The notes beneath the pieces are model-generated. The model saw nothing but the letters and a program-made list of their open reading frames with translations, had not been told where the DNA came from and made no database searches. A stretch of 49,897 nucleotides of DNA from Planctomycetaceae bacterium (lineage in GTDB: Bacteria; Planctomycetota; Phycisphaerae; Phycisphaerales; SM1A02), in the NCBI GenBank assembly GCA_947474065.1, contig CANJHD010000009.1, positions 1 to 49,897 of the forward strand, given 5' to 3'. Shown piece by piece: positions 7,539 to 15,931 of the stretch. The position numbers were made by a program, and so were the translations under genes. Numbering within the stretch: position 1 is the first letter of the stretch; every line of letters starts with the position of its first letter.

Positions 7539-8336
7539 ATGGAAACGCCTCGGACGGGCAGCAATTCCGGCGCAGGACGCGCCCCGGCACGACCCAAGAC
7601 GTCTACGGTGGCTATCGGTGACATTCACGGCTGTGGGGCGGAGTTTGAGCAATTGCTGGTCTTGGTTGATCGCTGGTTTCCTGGCGCACGCACCATCTTG
7701 GTGGGCGACCTCTTCACCAAGGGACCGGAGCCGGGTCGCGTCGTACGCGCCATCATGGATCGCCGCGCGCAGGGGCATCGCGTTGACCTTGTGTGTGGAA
7801 ACCATGACCTACGCCTGCTTGGAGCGGTCGTACGCATGCAGTCGGGCGCGAGCATTGATTTGTTGCCGCGCACTGAGCGTGTGGCAATTGAAATGCTGCA
7901 GCGTGCCGGGCTGATGCGCGAGGCCACATGGCTTCTCACCGAGGCATGCGACCGCGTTGATGTTCGACACCCGCGCGGAACGTGGACCGTTGTACATGGT
8001 GGCATCGATACCAAACTTGGCGTTGAGCACACACCTGATGATGTGAAGATCCACCTCAAGGCTGCAGAAGGCGAACCAAACTGGTGGGAGCACTACAACG
8101 GTTCGGAAGGGCTCATCATCGTTGGGCATCGACCGGTGCGCGAACCGATCGTCCTTCGCGGCGAGAACGGTGTTCCATATTTCGCCAACATTGATACTGG
8201 CTGCGCATACGGAGGTGCGCTGACTGCTTACTGCATTGAAGCCGACCAACTGCTGCAAGTGCGCGGCGAGACGCTGCCGATTCCAGGCATCGAAGTCCCG
8301 ACCGCATTCCGAGGTCAGAAGTCCACTACCGGGTGA
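7539..8336 (+). CDS. Calcineurin-like metallophosphoesterase (Ser/Thr phosphatase or Ap4A hydrolase type)
   Basis: The 265-residue protein carries the metal-binding signature of the PPP family: GDIHG (27-31), GDLFTKGP with GD-x4-KGP spacing, and GNHD near 86. A later VHGG and GHRP supply the remaining histidines. The spacing suits the bacterial protein phosphatase / bis(5'-nucleosyl)-tetraphosphatase group, where substrate cannot be told from sequence alone. The N-terminal 20 residues are Ser/Gly/Pro-rich and likely disordered. It diverges from mutL across only 64 bp. It is cytoplasmic, with no signal peptide. Confidence 0.88.
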   Translation: METPRTGSNSGAGRAPARPKTSTVAIGDIHGCGAEFEQLLVLVDRWFPGARTILVGDLFTKGPEPGRVVRAIMDRRAQGHRVDLVCGNHDLRLLGAVVRMQSGASIDLLPRTERVAIEMLQRAGLMREATWLLTEACDRVDVRHPRGTWTVVHGGIDTKLGVEHTPDDVKIHLKAAEGEPNWWEHYNGSEGLIIVGHRPVREPIVLRGENGVPYFANIDTGCAYGGALTAYCIEADQLLQVRGETLPIPGIEVPTAFRGQKSTTG

Positions 8337-8375
8337 TTTGCGCCGCAGAATGTTCCATTGAAACAGGCTGCTTCG

Positions 8376-10097
8376 CTAGCGAACATCGCGCATGACGATC
8401 GGCATGCGCCGTCCTGGACCGAACGCACGCACACTCAGGCGAATGATCACCGGAGCCTGAGCACGCTTGTATTGCGCCATATCGATAGCACGCGTCCATC
8501 GCTCAACCAGCGCGCGATCAATCGCATGCGCTGCAGCGATCGCATCGATTGAGCGCTCCTCTTCAATCCAGCCGCGGACAATCGCGTCGAGAATTTCATA
8601 GGGCGGAAGCGTGTCTTGGTCCGCTTGGTCTGGCCGAAGTTCAGCGCTCGGAACTTTGGCGATGCTTGCTTCAGGGATCGGCGCGGTGACGAATCCAAGA
8701 GTGACTCCCGAAGCCAACCCCAGTTCTGCGCAGTGCGCATTGGCCCAGCGCGCAAGTGCCCAGACATCTGTCTTCAAGAGGTCGCCAATTGGCGCAAGCG
8801 CGCCGCACATGTCACCATAGAGTGTGGAATAGCCAACCGCGTATTCACTCTTGTTCCCAGTTGCAAGCACTAATGCACCAGTTGCATTTGAGAATGCCAT
8901 GAGTTGTATGCCACGCAGGCGGCTTTGGAGATTTTCGTCAGCCAGGCCATCAAGCGAGGCGCCGGCGCTCGCAAAGTACGGCGTTAGATGAGAAGCAAGC
9001 GCGTCATGCGCGGGTTCAATCGGAATTTCGAACGCCCGCATTCCAAGCCGCCGCGCAAGTTCCCACGCATCTGCGCGCGAACCATCACTTGAGAACCGAC
9101 TTGGCATCAATATGCCCGTCACGCGGTCCGCGCCAAGAGCAGCAACGGCAAGCGCAGCAACGAGCGCGCTGTCAATACCACCAGAGAGCCCAAGCACCGC
9201 GTGGGTGTGGCCAGTCTTGCGGAAATAGCCTGAAATACCTGTGATAATTGTGTGCCAACGTTCAGCGTGCTCCGCCCCGGCGACGAGGCCGGAATCATGT
9301 GGCTCACCAGCCGCGCGTGGCGCGTGGAAGTTGTGAAGCAGCGCATCGAAACCCCAACGCGGCGCGGCAATTGCGGTGCCGTCAGAGAACACAATGCGCG
9401 CGTCGCCGTCAAAGACTAGGTCATCATCAGCTCCGGACGCATTCAGTGAGCAGATCGGTATGCCACCGCGCCGTGCCGCGGATCGCAGGATCTCCGTATG
9501 ACGAGCGTGCTTTCCGGCGGCACAAGGACTTGCCGACGGACACACGATCACCGTTGCGCCCGCCGCAACTGTCTCTGCCACTGGATCGATCGAATAGGAA
9601 TGACCGGCAGCAAGTGCATCTTCGCCGCGCCAGAGGTCTTCGCAGATCACAACGCCAACGCGCTCCGTTCCGCATGCAAAGACAAGCGGCGATCCGCCCG
9701 CTGCGAAGTGTCGCGGTTCGTCAAAGACGTCATAGTCGGGAAGCAGTCGCTTGGCATAGGTTGCTTCCACGCGACCGCCACGCAACAACGCAACGACGTT
9801 CATGATTTGACCACCGTGGTCGGAGGCGCGCATCGATGCGCCAACAAGGACGGCTACCCCGCCTGCTCCACGCCTGAGGAGATCTGCGGCGAGAGCCACG
9901 ACCGCCCGTTCACAGGATTCGACAAAGCCCTCGCGCTGCAGGAGATCCCGCGGCGGATAGCCAACCATCGAGAGTTCAGGAAATACCACGCAGTCCGCTC
10001 CGCCGCCGGAGAGTTCCACGGCGCGATCAAGCATTCGCCGGGAATTTCCGGGAACATCGCCAACCAGGGCGTCGAAACGTGCAAGCGCAATCCGCAT
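8376..10097 (-). CDS. nadE: Glutamine-hydrolysing NAD+ synthase
   Basis: The 573-residue protein is two-domain. The N-terminal nitrilase-fold amidase (1 to about 265) has the Glu/Lys/Cys triad: FPELSM (Glu41), TYAKRLLPDYDVFDE, and VVICEDLW. The C-terminal synthetase begins near 290 with the ATP pyrophosphatase loop LGLSGGIDSALVAA and includes LATGNKSEYAVGYSTLYGDM. It makes NAD+ from deamido-NAD+, ATP and glutamine-derived ammonia, the last step of NAD synthesis. The start fits the nitrilase beta strand MRIALARFD. A TAGACT -10-like box ends 9 nt upstream and no Shine-Dalgarno is seen. Confidence 0.97.
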   Translation of the reverse strand: MRIALARFDALVGDVPGNSRRMLDRAVELSGGGADCVVFPELSMVGYPPRDLLQREGFVESCERAVVALAADLLRRGAGGVAVLVGASMRASDHGGQIMNVVALLRGGRVEATYAKRLLPDYDVFDEPRHFAAGGSPLVFACGTERVGVVICEDLWRGEDALAAGHSYSIDPVAETVAAGATVIVCPSASPCAAGKHARHTEILRSAARRGGIPICSLNASGADDDLVFDGDARIVFSDGTAIAAPRWGFDALLHNFHAPRAAGEPHDSGLVAGAEHAERWHTIITGISGYFRKTGHTHAVLGLSGGIDSALVAALAVAALGADRVTGILMPSRFSSDGSRADAWELARRLGMRAFEIPIEPAHDALASHLTPYFASAGASLDGLADENLQSRLRGIQLMAFSNATGALVLATGNKSEYAVGYSTLYGDMCGALAPIGDLLKTDVWALARWANAHCAELGLASGVTLGFVTAPIPEASIAKVPSAELRPDQADQDTLPPYEILDAIVRGWIEEERSIDAIAAAHAIDRALVERWTRAIDMAQYKRAQAPVIIRLSVRAFGPGRRMPIVMRDVR

Positions 10098-10144
10098 GGG
10101 AGGAGCAGTCTAGGTTGGACCGCCGCATCGGTGCGTAGCGAATG

Positions 10145-10747
10145 TCAACCTGCGCGGCGCGCACTCGTGCGGGGCGATGTCACTGCTTCGAGCAACGCAC
10201 GCACCGAATACGGCTTACGAATGACCGCTTCAAACCCGCGTCGAGTAAGTGAAATGCCGTCATCGGTGAATTCTGCGCCGCTAGCGAAGAATCGCGTGCT
10301 GGCAAAGTTTGGCCGGGACCGCAGCGCGGAGATGAAGGCCACCGGATCGCCGGCAGAGTAATCAAACACCACCACGTCAGGAGTCGACGCCCCACACGCG
10401 ACTGCTGCTGAGAGCGCATCAGACGCGGTTTCCACTGTGTAACCACCAAGATCAGTCAGCACTTCACGAACGGTCTCCGTAGCGGTTCGATCAAGGTCTA
10501 CCAAGAGCACGCGAGTAGTTGCCGTCGCTTGCGGCGCTTCGGCCGTAAACGGAATCCCGTGTGTTGTAACGAAGTTCTCGAGCGCGGAAACATGGACACG
10601 ACGGTCACGCGATCCAGGAATGCGGTAGCCATCAAGGCGACCACCATCGATCCACTTGCTGACGGTGCGTGCTGCCACATTGCAGATGCGCGCCACTTCG
10701 CCAGTGGTGAGTGCTTCCTTCTCCGTGCCGAATGCGTTCTGTGTCAT
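10145..10747 (-). CDS. HTH-receiver transcriptional regulator
   Basis: The start is set by AAGGAG six bases before the ATG at 10747, giving 200 residues; the frame is open upstream but has no better signal. Residues about 15-65 are an excisionase/MerR-type winged helix (LTTGEVARICNVAARTVSKWID, then GYRIPGSRDRRV). Residues about 75-190 are a receiver domain with RVLLVDLD, the phospho-acceptor in VVFDYSAG and the switch lysine in VIRKPYS, so phosphorylation looks possible. DNA-binding before receiver is the reverse of OmpR-type regulators. No histidine kinase lies next to it, so its partner and targets are unknown. Confidence 0.85.
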   Translation of the reverse strand: MTQNAFGTEKEALTTGEVARICNVAARTVSKWIDGGRLDGYRIPGSRDRRVHVSALENFVTTHGIPFTAEAPQATATTRVLLVDLDRTATETVREVLTDLGGYTVETASDALSAAVACGASTPDVVVFDYSAGDPVAFISALRSRPNFASTRFFASGAEFTDDGISLTRRGFEAVIRKPYSVRALLEAVTSPRTSARRAG

Positions 10748-10870
10748 GCGATGCTCCTTAAGAAGCGCCAAATAAGTTTCGCCGCATCCATCGTCGGACG
10801 CGGTTCCACGGCATGAATCGACCCCCCGGGAGGGCATCTGAAGCACACATGAAGAGATTTTTGGAAAAAC

Positions 10871-12130
10871 TCAGCCCACCGGATCGCTGCGAGAGGTGAT
10901 TCGGACCCCGCGCGCGAGCAATGCCTCAAATAGTTCCTCGGCGTGGCCGCGGTCACGTACCTCAACGACGCACTGCACTGTCACGGTGGAAACATCAGCT
11001 TCGCCGAAGGTGCGTTCATGGAGGATGTCCTGAACGCTCGCGCCGCACTTGGCAAGTGTGCCAGCAAGGTCGGCCAAGCCGCCCGGGCGATCGCTGATCA
11101 CTGCGGAGAACTTCACCAACCGTCCGTCAACTGCAAGACCTTGCTCAATCACGCGGCTGAATACCAACGGGTCAATATTGCCGCCGCACAGAACAAGCGC
11201 CACACGCTTACCTTTGAGTGAATCAAGTTTGCCAGCAAGGAACGCGGCGAGCGGCGCTGCACCAGCACCCTCAACAACGCCTTTCTCTAATTCGGCGAGT
11301 CGCAGAATCGCAAGTGCGATTGCGTTCTCATCAACAGCGACGCACTCGTCGACGCGCGTTCGCGCAATCTCAAAGCTGCGTGCGCCAACTTCGGGAACTG
11401 CAAGGCCATCTGCAAGCGTTGCGATGGTTGAAACTCGCACTGGCTTGCCGGCAGCCATCGCTGCAGCAAAGCTTGCACAGCGGGTGGGCTCGACGCCAAC
11501 AATGCGCACGCGTGGGGCGATTTCTTTCGTGGCGAGGGCAATGCCCGCAATCAAGCCGGCGCCACCAATCGGCACGACGATCGCGTCAAGATCAGGAACT
11601 TGCTCCAGAATCTCAAGCCCAATGGTGCCCTGCCCCGCAACAATCGCGGCGTCATTGAATCCATTGATGTACGTGAGATGCTCATCAGCACCGAGCGTGT
11701 CGGCACGGCTTCGCGCCTCAGCGATGTTGTCACCGTAGTTAAGAACGCGCGCGCCTAGCTCACGACAACGGCGTTGCTTGACGAGCGGCGCGTGCATCGG
11801 CATCACTACTGTCACTGGAATACCCAAGCGTTTCCCGTGCAGCGCAAGCGCGAGCGCGTGGTTGCCAGCACTTGCAGCAATAACTCCACGAGCACGTTCT
11901 TCCGCGCTCAATAGAAGCAATGCGTTGCATGCACCACGCTCCTTGAAACTTCCAGCGCGTTGCTGAAACTCCAACTTGCAGAAAATGTGCGCTCCGGTAA
12001 TGGCCGAAAGGGCAACGCTCTCGACGCATGGCGTCACCAATACTCCGCCAGCAATGCGGCGTCGCGCCTCAACAATGTCTTCGAAGCGAACATCAGTGAC
12101 GGCGTGCGCGGGCGCGTGAGTGGTTGCCAT
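10871..12130 (-). CDS. ilvA: Threonine ammonia-lyase with C-terminal ACT domain
   Basis: This is a 419-residue PLP enzyme. The lysine that holds PLP is in QQRAGSFKERGACNALL, the phosphate loop is IGGAGLIAGIA, and LVLCGGNIDP closes the catalytic domain. Residues about 330-415 form one ACT domain (AVISDRPGGLADLAGTL), the ligand-binding type that gives allosteric control. The enzyme deaminates threonine to 2-oxobutyrate, feeding isoleucine synthesis; ilvC is elsewhere in the window. I choose the ATG at 12130 because AAGGA lies 9 nt upstream and a TTG at 12151 would abut the pckA stop. It follows pckA by 21 bp and is probably cotranscribed. Confidence 0.93.
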   Translation of the reverse strand: MATTHAPAHAVTDVRFEDIVEARRRIAGGVLVTPCVESVALSAITGAHIFCKLEFQQRAGSFKERGACNALLLLSAEERARGVIAASAGNHALALALHGKRLGIPVTVVMPMHAPLVKQRRCRELGARVLNYGDNIAEARSRADTLGADEHLTYINGFNDAAIVAGQGTIGLEILEQVPDLDAIVVPIGGAGLIAGIALATKEIAPRVRIVGVEPTRCASFAAAMAAGKPVRVSTIATLADGLAVPEVGARSFEIARTRVDECVAVDENAIALAILRLAELEKGVVEGAGAAPLAAFLAGKLDSLKGKRVALVLCGGNIDPLVFSRVIEQGLAVDGRLVKFSAVISDRPGGLADLAGTLAKCGASVQDILHERTFGEADVSTVTVQCVVEVRDRGHAEELFEALLARGVRITSRSDPVG

Positions 12131-12151
12131 GTTCAAGGTCCTTGGGGCCAA

Positions 12152-13744
12152 TTAGGCCTTCGGACCCGCCTTCCGTACGCCATCACTCAGCGTGTACTTG
12201 GCATCATTGCTGCGGAAACGCGTGGCAAGATCCTTTGCCATCGCGTCGTAGGCCGCCTTGTCCTTCCAAGTGTTGCGCGGGTCAAGCACTTCGGTCGGCA
12301 CGCCAGGAACTGAGGTTGGCATATGCAGACCAAAGATTGGATGCTCAACGAACGTGGCATTCGCAAGTGAGCCGTCGAGCACTGCCGAAAGAATGGCGCG
12401 CGTGTAACTCAACTTGAAGCGACTTCCGACTCCGTATGGGCCACCTGTCCAGCCCGTGTTCACGAGCCACACCGTGCTGCCGTGCTGCTTAATCTTCTCG
12501 GCAAGCATCGCGGCATATGCCATCGGCTCGCGCGGCATGAACGGACCGCCGAAGCACGCGCTGAAGTTCGGGGTGGGCTCCTTCACGCCCGCCTCGGTGC
12601 CAGCAAGCTTCGATGTGTAACCATTCACAAAGTAATACTGCGCCTGCTCAGGGGTGAGCTTGGACACGGGCGGCAGAACGCCGAATGCATCAGCAGAGAG
12701 GAAGATCACATTCCTTGGGTGCGTGCCGATTGAAGGCATCACCGCGTCCGGAACAAAGTCGAGCGGATAGGTGACGCGCGTGTTCTCGGTGCGAGCCGCG
12801 CTGTCGTAGTTCGGAACGCGAGTCACTGGATCAACCACCACATTCTCAATCACGCTGCCGAAACGAATGGCGTTCCAAATCTGCGGCTCGCCTTCTTGGC
12901 TGAGATTGATGCACTTTGCATAGCACCCGCCCTCAAAGTTGAAGACGCCGCGGTCCGACCAGCCGTGCTCATCGTCGCCGATCAGTCGGCGTTTCGGGTC
13001 GGCAGAGAGCGTGGTCTTGCCCGTGCCGGAGAGTCCGAAGAAGACCGCAACATTCGAAGGATCATCCTTGGCCACGTTGGCAGAGCAGTGCATCGGGAAC
13101 ACGCCCACCTCAGGAAGGTCGTAGTTCATTGCATAGAAGATCGACTTCTTGATCTCGCCCGCGTACCGGGTTCCAACAATCAGAACCAACTTGCGCTCAA
13201 GGCTCTGGACAATGCAAAGTTTGTTCTTGACGCCGTACTTCGCTGGGTCTTCGAGTTCAAGGCGCGAGGCATCAATGATGGTCCAATCGTTCTGCCACGT
13301 CGGCAGCTCATTCGGCTCGGCATTGATGAAGAGCGTCTTGGCGAACAGACTGTGCCAGGCTTCTTCAGTGAAGACAGAAACCTTCAGGCGATACTTGGTA
13401 TCGGCGCCGGCATATCCATCGAAGCGGAAGACATCCTTCTTGGCCCGCATGTACTCCATGACCTTGGCATGGATCAGGTCAAAGTGCGCGGAACTGACCG
13501 GCTGATTGACCTTGCCCCACGCGATGTTGCCGTGGATCTTTGCGGTGTCTTCCAAATACTTGTCATCGGGACTGCGACCAGTGCGAGCACCGGTATCGCA
13601 GTTCAGGGCGCCATTGGCTGCAAGCATGCCTTCGCCGCGGGCGATGGCCAATTCAACGAGCCGTGCCGCGGCGAGGTTCGCGTGGACGGAGGCGGTGCCG
13701 AAGTCATGCTTCTGGCGGGCAGCGGAGGGCGCAGCGGTGGTCAT
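12152..13744 (-). CDS. pckA: Phosphoenolpyruvate carboxykinase (ATP)
   Basis: The 530-residue length matches the ATP-dependent family. Visible motifs are GARTGRSPDDKY, the PEPCK kinase P-loop GLSGTGKTTLSADP, the metal site RRLIGDDEHGW, and FEGGCYAKCI. It converts oxaloacetate to PEP with ATP, the entry to gluconeogenesis, or runs in reverse in some anaerobes. I set the start at the ATG at 13744, where the conserved HANLAAARLVELA follows soon after and GGAAAG lies 11 nt upstream; the open frame runs 38 codons further but has no family similarity. It shares a probable operon with ilvA. Confidence 0.97.
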   Translation of the reverse strand: MTTAAPSAARQKHDFGTASVHANLAAARLVELAIARGEGMLAANGALNCDTGARTGRSPDDKYLEDTAKIHGNIAWGKVNQPVSSAHFDLIHAKVMEYMRAKKDVFRFDGYAGADTKYRLKVSVFTEEAWHSLFAKTLFINAEPNELPTWQNDWTIIDASRLELEDPAKYGVKNKLCIVQSLERKLVLIVGTRYAGEIKKSIFYAMNYDLPEVGVFPMHCSANVAKDDPSNVAVFFGLSGTGKTTLSADPKRRLIGDDEHGWSDRGVFNFEGGCYAKCINLSQEGEPQIWNAIRFGSVIENVVVDPVTRVPNYDSAARTENTRVTYPLDFVPDAVMPSIGTHPRNVIFLSADAFGVLPPVSKLTPEQAQYYFVNGYTSKLAGTEAGVKEPTPNFSACFGGPFMPREPMAYAAMLAEKIKQHGSTVWLVNTGWTGGPYGVGSRFKLSYTRAILSAVLDGSLANATFVEHPIFGLHMPTSVPGVPTEVLDPRNTWKDKAAYDAMAKDLATRFRSNDAKYTLSDGVRKAGPKA

Positions 13745-13829
13745 TGGTTGATTGCTTTCCAAAAGAGGAGCGTAAACGGCGAAGGATACCGACTTAGTCG
13801 CCCGGTTCCGCGACAAGAATCCGAGGGGA

Positions 13830-13858
13830 TTGACCCCCCTTCCTCGTCCGGATACCAT
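13830..13858 (+). promoter_or_regulatory. Promoter of tRNA-His
   Basis: TTGACC (13830-13835) and TACCAT (13853-13858) are 17 bp apart. Transcription would begin about 10 nt before the tRNA. Confidence 0.65.
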
Positions 13859-13874
13859 AGTTTCCCTTCACTAC

Positions 13875-13948
13875 GGCGGCCGTAGCTCAGTTGGTAGAGC
13901 ATCGGGTTGTGATCCTGAAAGTCGCGGGTTCAAATCCCGTCGGTCGCC
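13875..13948 (+). tRNA. tRNA-His (GTG anticodon)
   Basis: A full cloverleaf folds here: acceptor GCGGCCG/CGGTCGC, D arm GCTC/GAGC, anticodon stem TCGGG/CCTGA with loop TTGTGAT, and T arm GCGGG/CCCGT with TTCAAAT. The anticodon is GTG. The extra 5' G at 13875 pairs with C73 at 13948, the histidine identity feature. The complete CCA end is not encoded (CA follows). Confidence 0.97.
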
Positions 13949-13958
13949 CATCTAAACA

Positions 13959-13996
13959 AACCATCCCCCGTTCTTATGCGGGGGTGGTTCGTTTTT
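13959..13996 (+). terminator. Rho-independent terminator after tRNA-His
   Basis: A stem of AACCA-T-CCCCCG with CGGGGGTGGTT (one bulged T), loop TTCTTATG, is followed by CGTTTTT. Confidence 0.8.
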
Positions 13997-14034
13997 GGGG
14001 CACCGAACACCTGCAAACCGCTATGGTGCGCGCC

Positions 14035-14832
14035 ATGCGCATCGCCGCCCTGCAGTTTGATATCGCCTGGATGGACCCCGCACGCAACTGGGCCACGATC
14101 GCGCGGCTCGCTGCGTCCGTAAACCTTGCACCAGGTGACTTTGTTCTCCTGCCCGAGTTGGCTGACACCGGTTTCGCCATGGATCCGCGACCCGAGGGCA
14201 GCCCCGATCCAGTTACCGCCACTGCCGAGATCGCGCGGCGGCACGGAGTGTGGATCCAGTCTGGGCACGCCGAGCGCGATGCAATTGACAGGCGTCTGCG
14301 CAACGCCGCCAGCATCATCCGCCCCGACGGATCGGTCGCCGGTACATATCGGAAGATGCATCTCTTCTCCCCCGCGCATGAGGACCGACACTACGCGCCC
14401 GGAGACAGCATCTCAGTTATCGATGTGCCGCTCGCGGACGGAACATGGCGTGTGGCGCCGTTCATTTGTTATGACCTCCGATTTCCCGAACTCTTTCGCC
14501 TTGCAGCACTTGCGGGCGCTGAAGTCTTCACGATCGGCGCAAATTGGCCCGGCTCGCGCGCGGTACATCGCCGCGCACTTGCGGTTGCGCGTGCCATCGA
14601 GAACCAAGCATTTGTGATCGCATCCAACCGTATTGGTCACGATCCCAACGCCGCGTATCACGGCGACTCCTTCGTCGTTTCGCCAAGTGGCGAGATCATC
14701 GCAGAGGCTGGCGATGGTGAGTTAGCACTCAGTGCAGAGCTCGATCGCAACGAGTTGTTGCGATGGCGCGATAAGTTTCCGGCCCTTCGCGACCTGCGAC
14801 GCTCGCTTCTTGGCAACGTCCGCATTGCATGA
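14035..14832 (+). CDS. Nitrilase-superfamily amidohydrolase (omega-amidase/Nit-like)
   Basis: The 265-residue protein has the complete Glu-Lys-Cys triad of the carbon-nitrogen hydrolase fold: LLPELADTGF, GTYRKMHLFSPAHED, and FICYDLRFPELFR. Length and the last motif resemble the omega-amidase / Nit2 / YafV group, which hydrolyse small omega-amides such as 2-oxoglutaramate; the substrate remains a guess. It begins at the beta strand MRIAALQFD. TATGGT ends 7 nt before the ATG at 14035, fitting the leaderless pattern seen elsewhere here; an ATG at 14023 is an alternative. The frame also runs back through the tRNA, which is not coding. Confidence 0.88.
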   Translation: MRIAALQFDIAWMDPARNWATIARLAASVNLAPGDFVLLPELADTGFAMDPRPEGSPDPVTATAEIARRHGVWIQSGHAERDAIDRRLRNAASIIRPDGSVAGTYRKMHLFSPAHEDRHYAPGDSISVIDVPLADGTWRVAPFICYDLRFPELFRLAALAGAEVFTIGANWPGSRAVHRRALAVARAIENQAFVIASNRIGHDPNAAYHGDSFVVSPSGEIIAEAGDGELALSAELDRNELLRWRDKFPALRDLRRSLLGNVRIA

Positions 14833-14859
14833 AATCGCCCGGGATTCCGCGCAAACCGA

Positions 14860-14887
14860 TTGACGCGCCACTTCACAGCTCTACACT
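14860..14887 (+). promoter_or_regulatory. Promoter of the unknown gene at 14970
   Basis: TTGACG (14860-14865) and TACACT (14882-14887) are separated by 16 bp. The expected leader is about 75 nt and contains AGGAGG. Confidence 0.7.
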
Positions 14888-14969
14888 CCGCCCACGCAAG
14901 GAATGCATGGGTGCGGCGCGGTCATGAAGGCAGCGGCACTCGAAACGGAATCGCAGGAGGCGAACACCG

Positions 14970-15716
14970 ATGAAAGTAAACAGTTTAATGAACTCCACGG
15001 ACGCAACGGGCACGCTGTGGGAGTCGCACTCACTTTGCGCGATTGCCGAGCGCCCACATGCGCGCGTCATAGATGAATCCGTTGCAGCAGGCATTCGCTC
15101 TGCGTACTTCGCAGAATCAGGCGAATTGGCCGTTCGTTACGGAATTAGCGTTGCAGATGTCATCGAACATTTAGAAACTGCCGGACTTGGTCGAATGCCG
15201 CGACCAGAACGCGCCATTGAGAACATCAAATGCGCGGTGCATGCAGCCGCACTGACGCGCGGCGTTGCGCAGTCATGGGCTGACCTTCAGACCGTGCTCG
15301 CTCCTGGCTTTGATCGCGCGTGCGCTGCGCGCCTTGACGCGATGCGTGGCATCGCCTTCGCGCGCCGCTTCTGGATTGACCTGCGCATGTCCACGCTCCA
15401 CCATGAAGACCGACTAGCGGCTGAACGGCGCGATGCCGCCCGCAGAGGCGCAGCAGGAATATTGGATGCAGATACCCCGGGCAGCCGGTCACGTACCCCG
15501 CTGCGCCGACCGCGCGGCGTGCGCGCCCCGGACCTTCGGACCTTTGCGGCAACCCGCCCACTGCGGTATTGGCTCGCAGAAAGGCTCCTTGGAAGCCTCG
15601 AAGTTGAACTCGGGCGGGCCGCAAGTGCCTCGGAGCGCCTTGACACCGTCGAGGAAGTGCGTACTCTTCGTATTCCTGCCCAGATGGCCGCAGGCGCGGA
15701 AACGCGTCCCGGATAA
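14970..15716 (+). CDS. Protein of unknown function
   Basis: This 248-residue protein has the clearest ribosome-binding site in the window (AGGAGG, 9 nt before the ATG) behind a good promoter, so it is likely well expressed. I recognise no family. It is Ala/Arg-rich and mostly helical. Residues 40-75 (GELAVRYGISVADVIEHLETAGLGR) look like a small helical unit of the helix-turn-helix type. A basic, low-complexity stretch (SRSRTPLRRPRGVRAP) lies near residues 170-185. It has no signal peptide or membrane segment. It lies just upstream of tRNA-Phe, which may share its transcript. Confidence 0.75.
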   Translation: MKVNSLMNSTDATGTLWESHSLCAIAERPHARVIDESVAAGIRSAYFAESGELAVRYGISVADVIEHLETAGLGRMPRPERAIENIKCAVHAAALTRGVAQSWADLQTVLAPGFDRACAARLDAMRGIAFARRFWIDLRMSTLHHEDRLAAERRDAARRGAAGILDADTPGSRSRTPLRRPRGVRAPDLRTFAATRPLRYWLAERLLGSLEVELGRAASASERLDTVEEVRTLRIPAQMAAGAETRPG

Positions 15717-15773
15717 GATGGCGACAACCAAATTACTGCTCGATGCGGTCCGGAAACGGCTCGTAAAGCGCGA

Positions 15774-15846
15774 GGCACTTTAGCTCAGTTGGTAGAGCAG
15801 CGCACTGAAGATGCGCGGGTCCGCGGTTCAAATCCGCGAGGTGCCA
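15774..15846 (+). tRNA. tRNA-Phe (GAA anticodon)
   Basis: The acceptor stem is GGCACTT/AGGTGCC with discriminator A. The D arm is GCTC/GAGC, the anticodon stem GCGCA/TGCGC with loop CTGAAGA (anticodon GAA), and the T arm CGCGG/CCGCG with TTCAAAT. CCA is not encoded. No separate promoter is evident within 57 bp upstream. Confidence 0.97.
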
Positions 15847-15849
15847 CTG

Positions 15850-15895
15850 AAACGCCGCCCGATCGATACTCCGATCGGGCGGCGTTTCCCTTTTT
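15850..15895 (+). terminator. Rho-independent terminator after tRNA-Phe
   Basis: A long perfect stem (AAACGCCGCCCGATC with GATCGGGCGGCGTTT, loop of about 7 nt) is followed by CCCTTTTT. It is the strongest terminator in the window. Confidence 0.92.
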
Positions 15896-15931
15896 GCACC
15901 GCTTCGGCGTACTGAAGCTACCCTTCCTGAC

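Noticed and set aside
13891-14034. N-terminal extension of the nitrilase through the tRNA and terminator
   Set aside because: The open frame crosses a functional tRNA-His and its terminator; the protein fold starts at MRIAALQFD.
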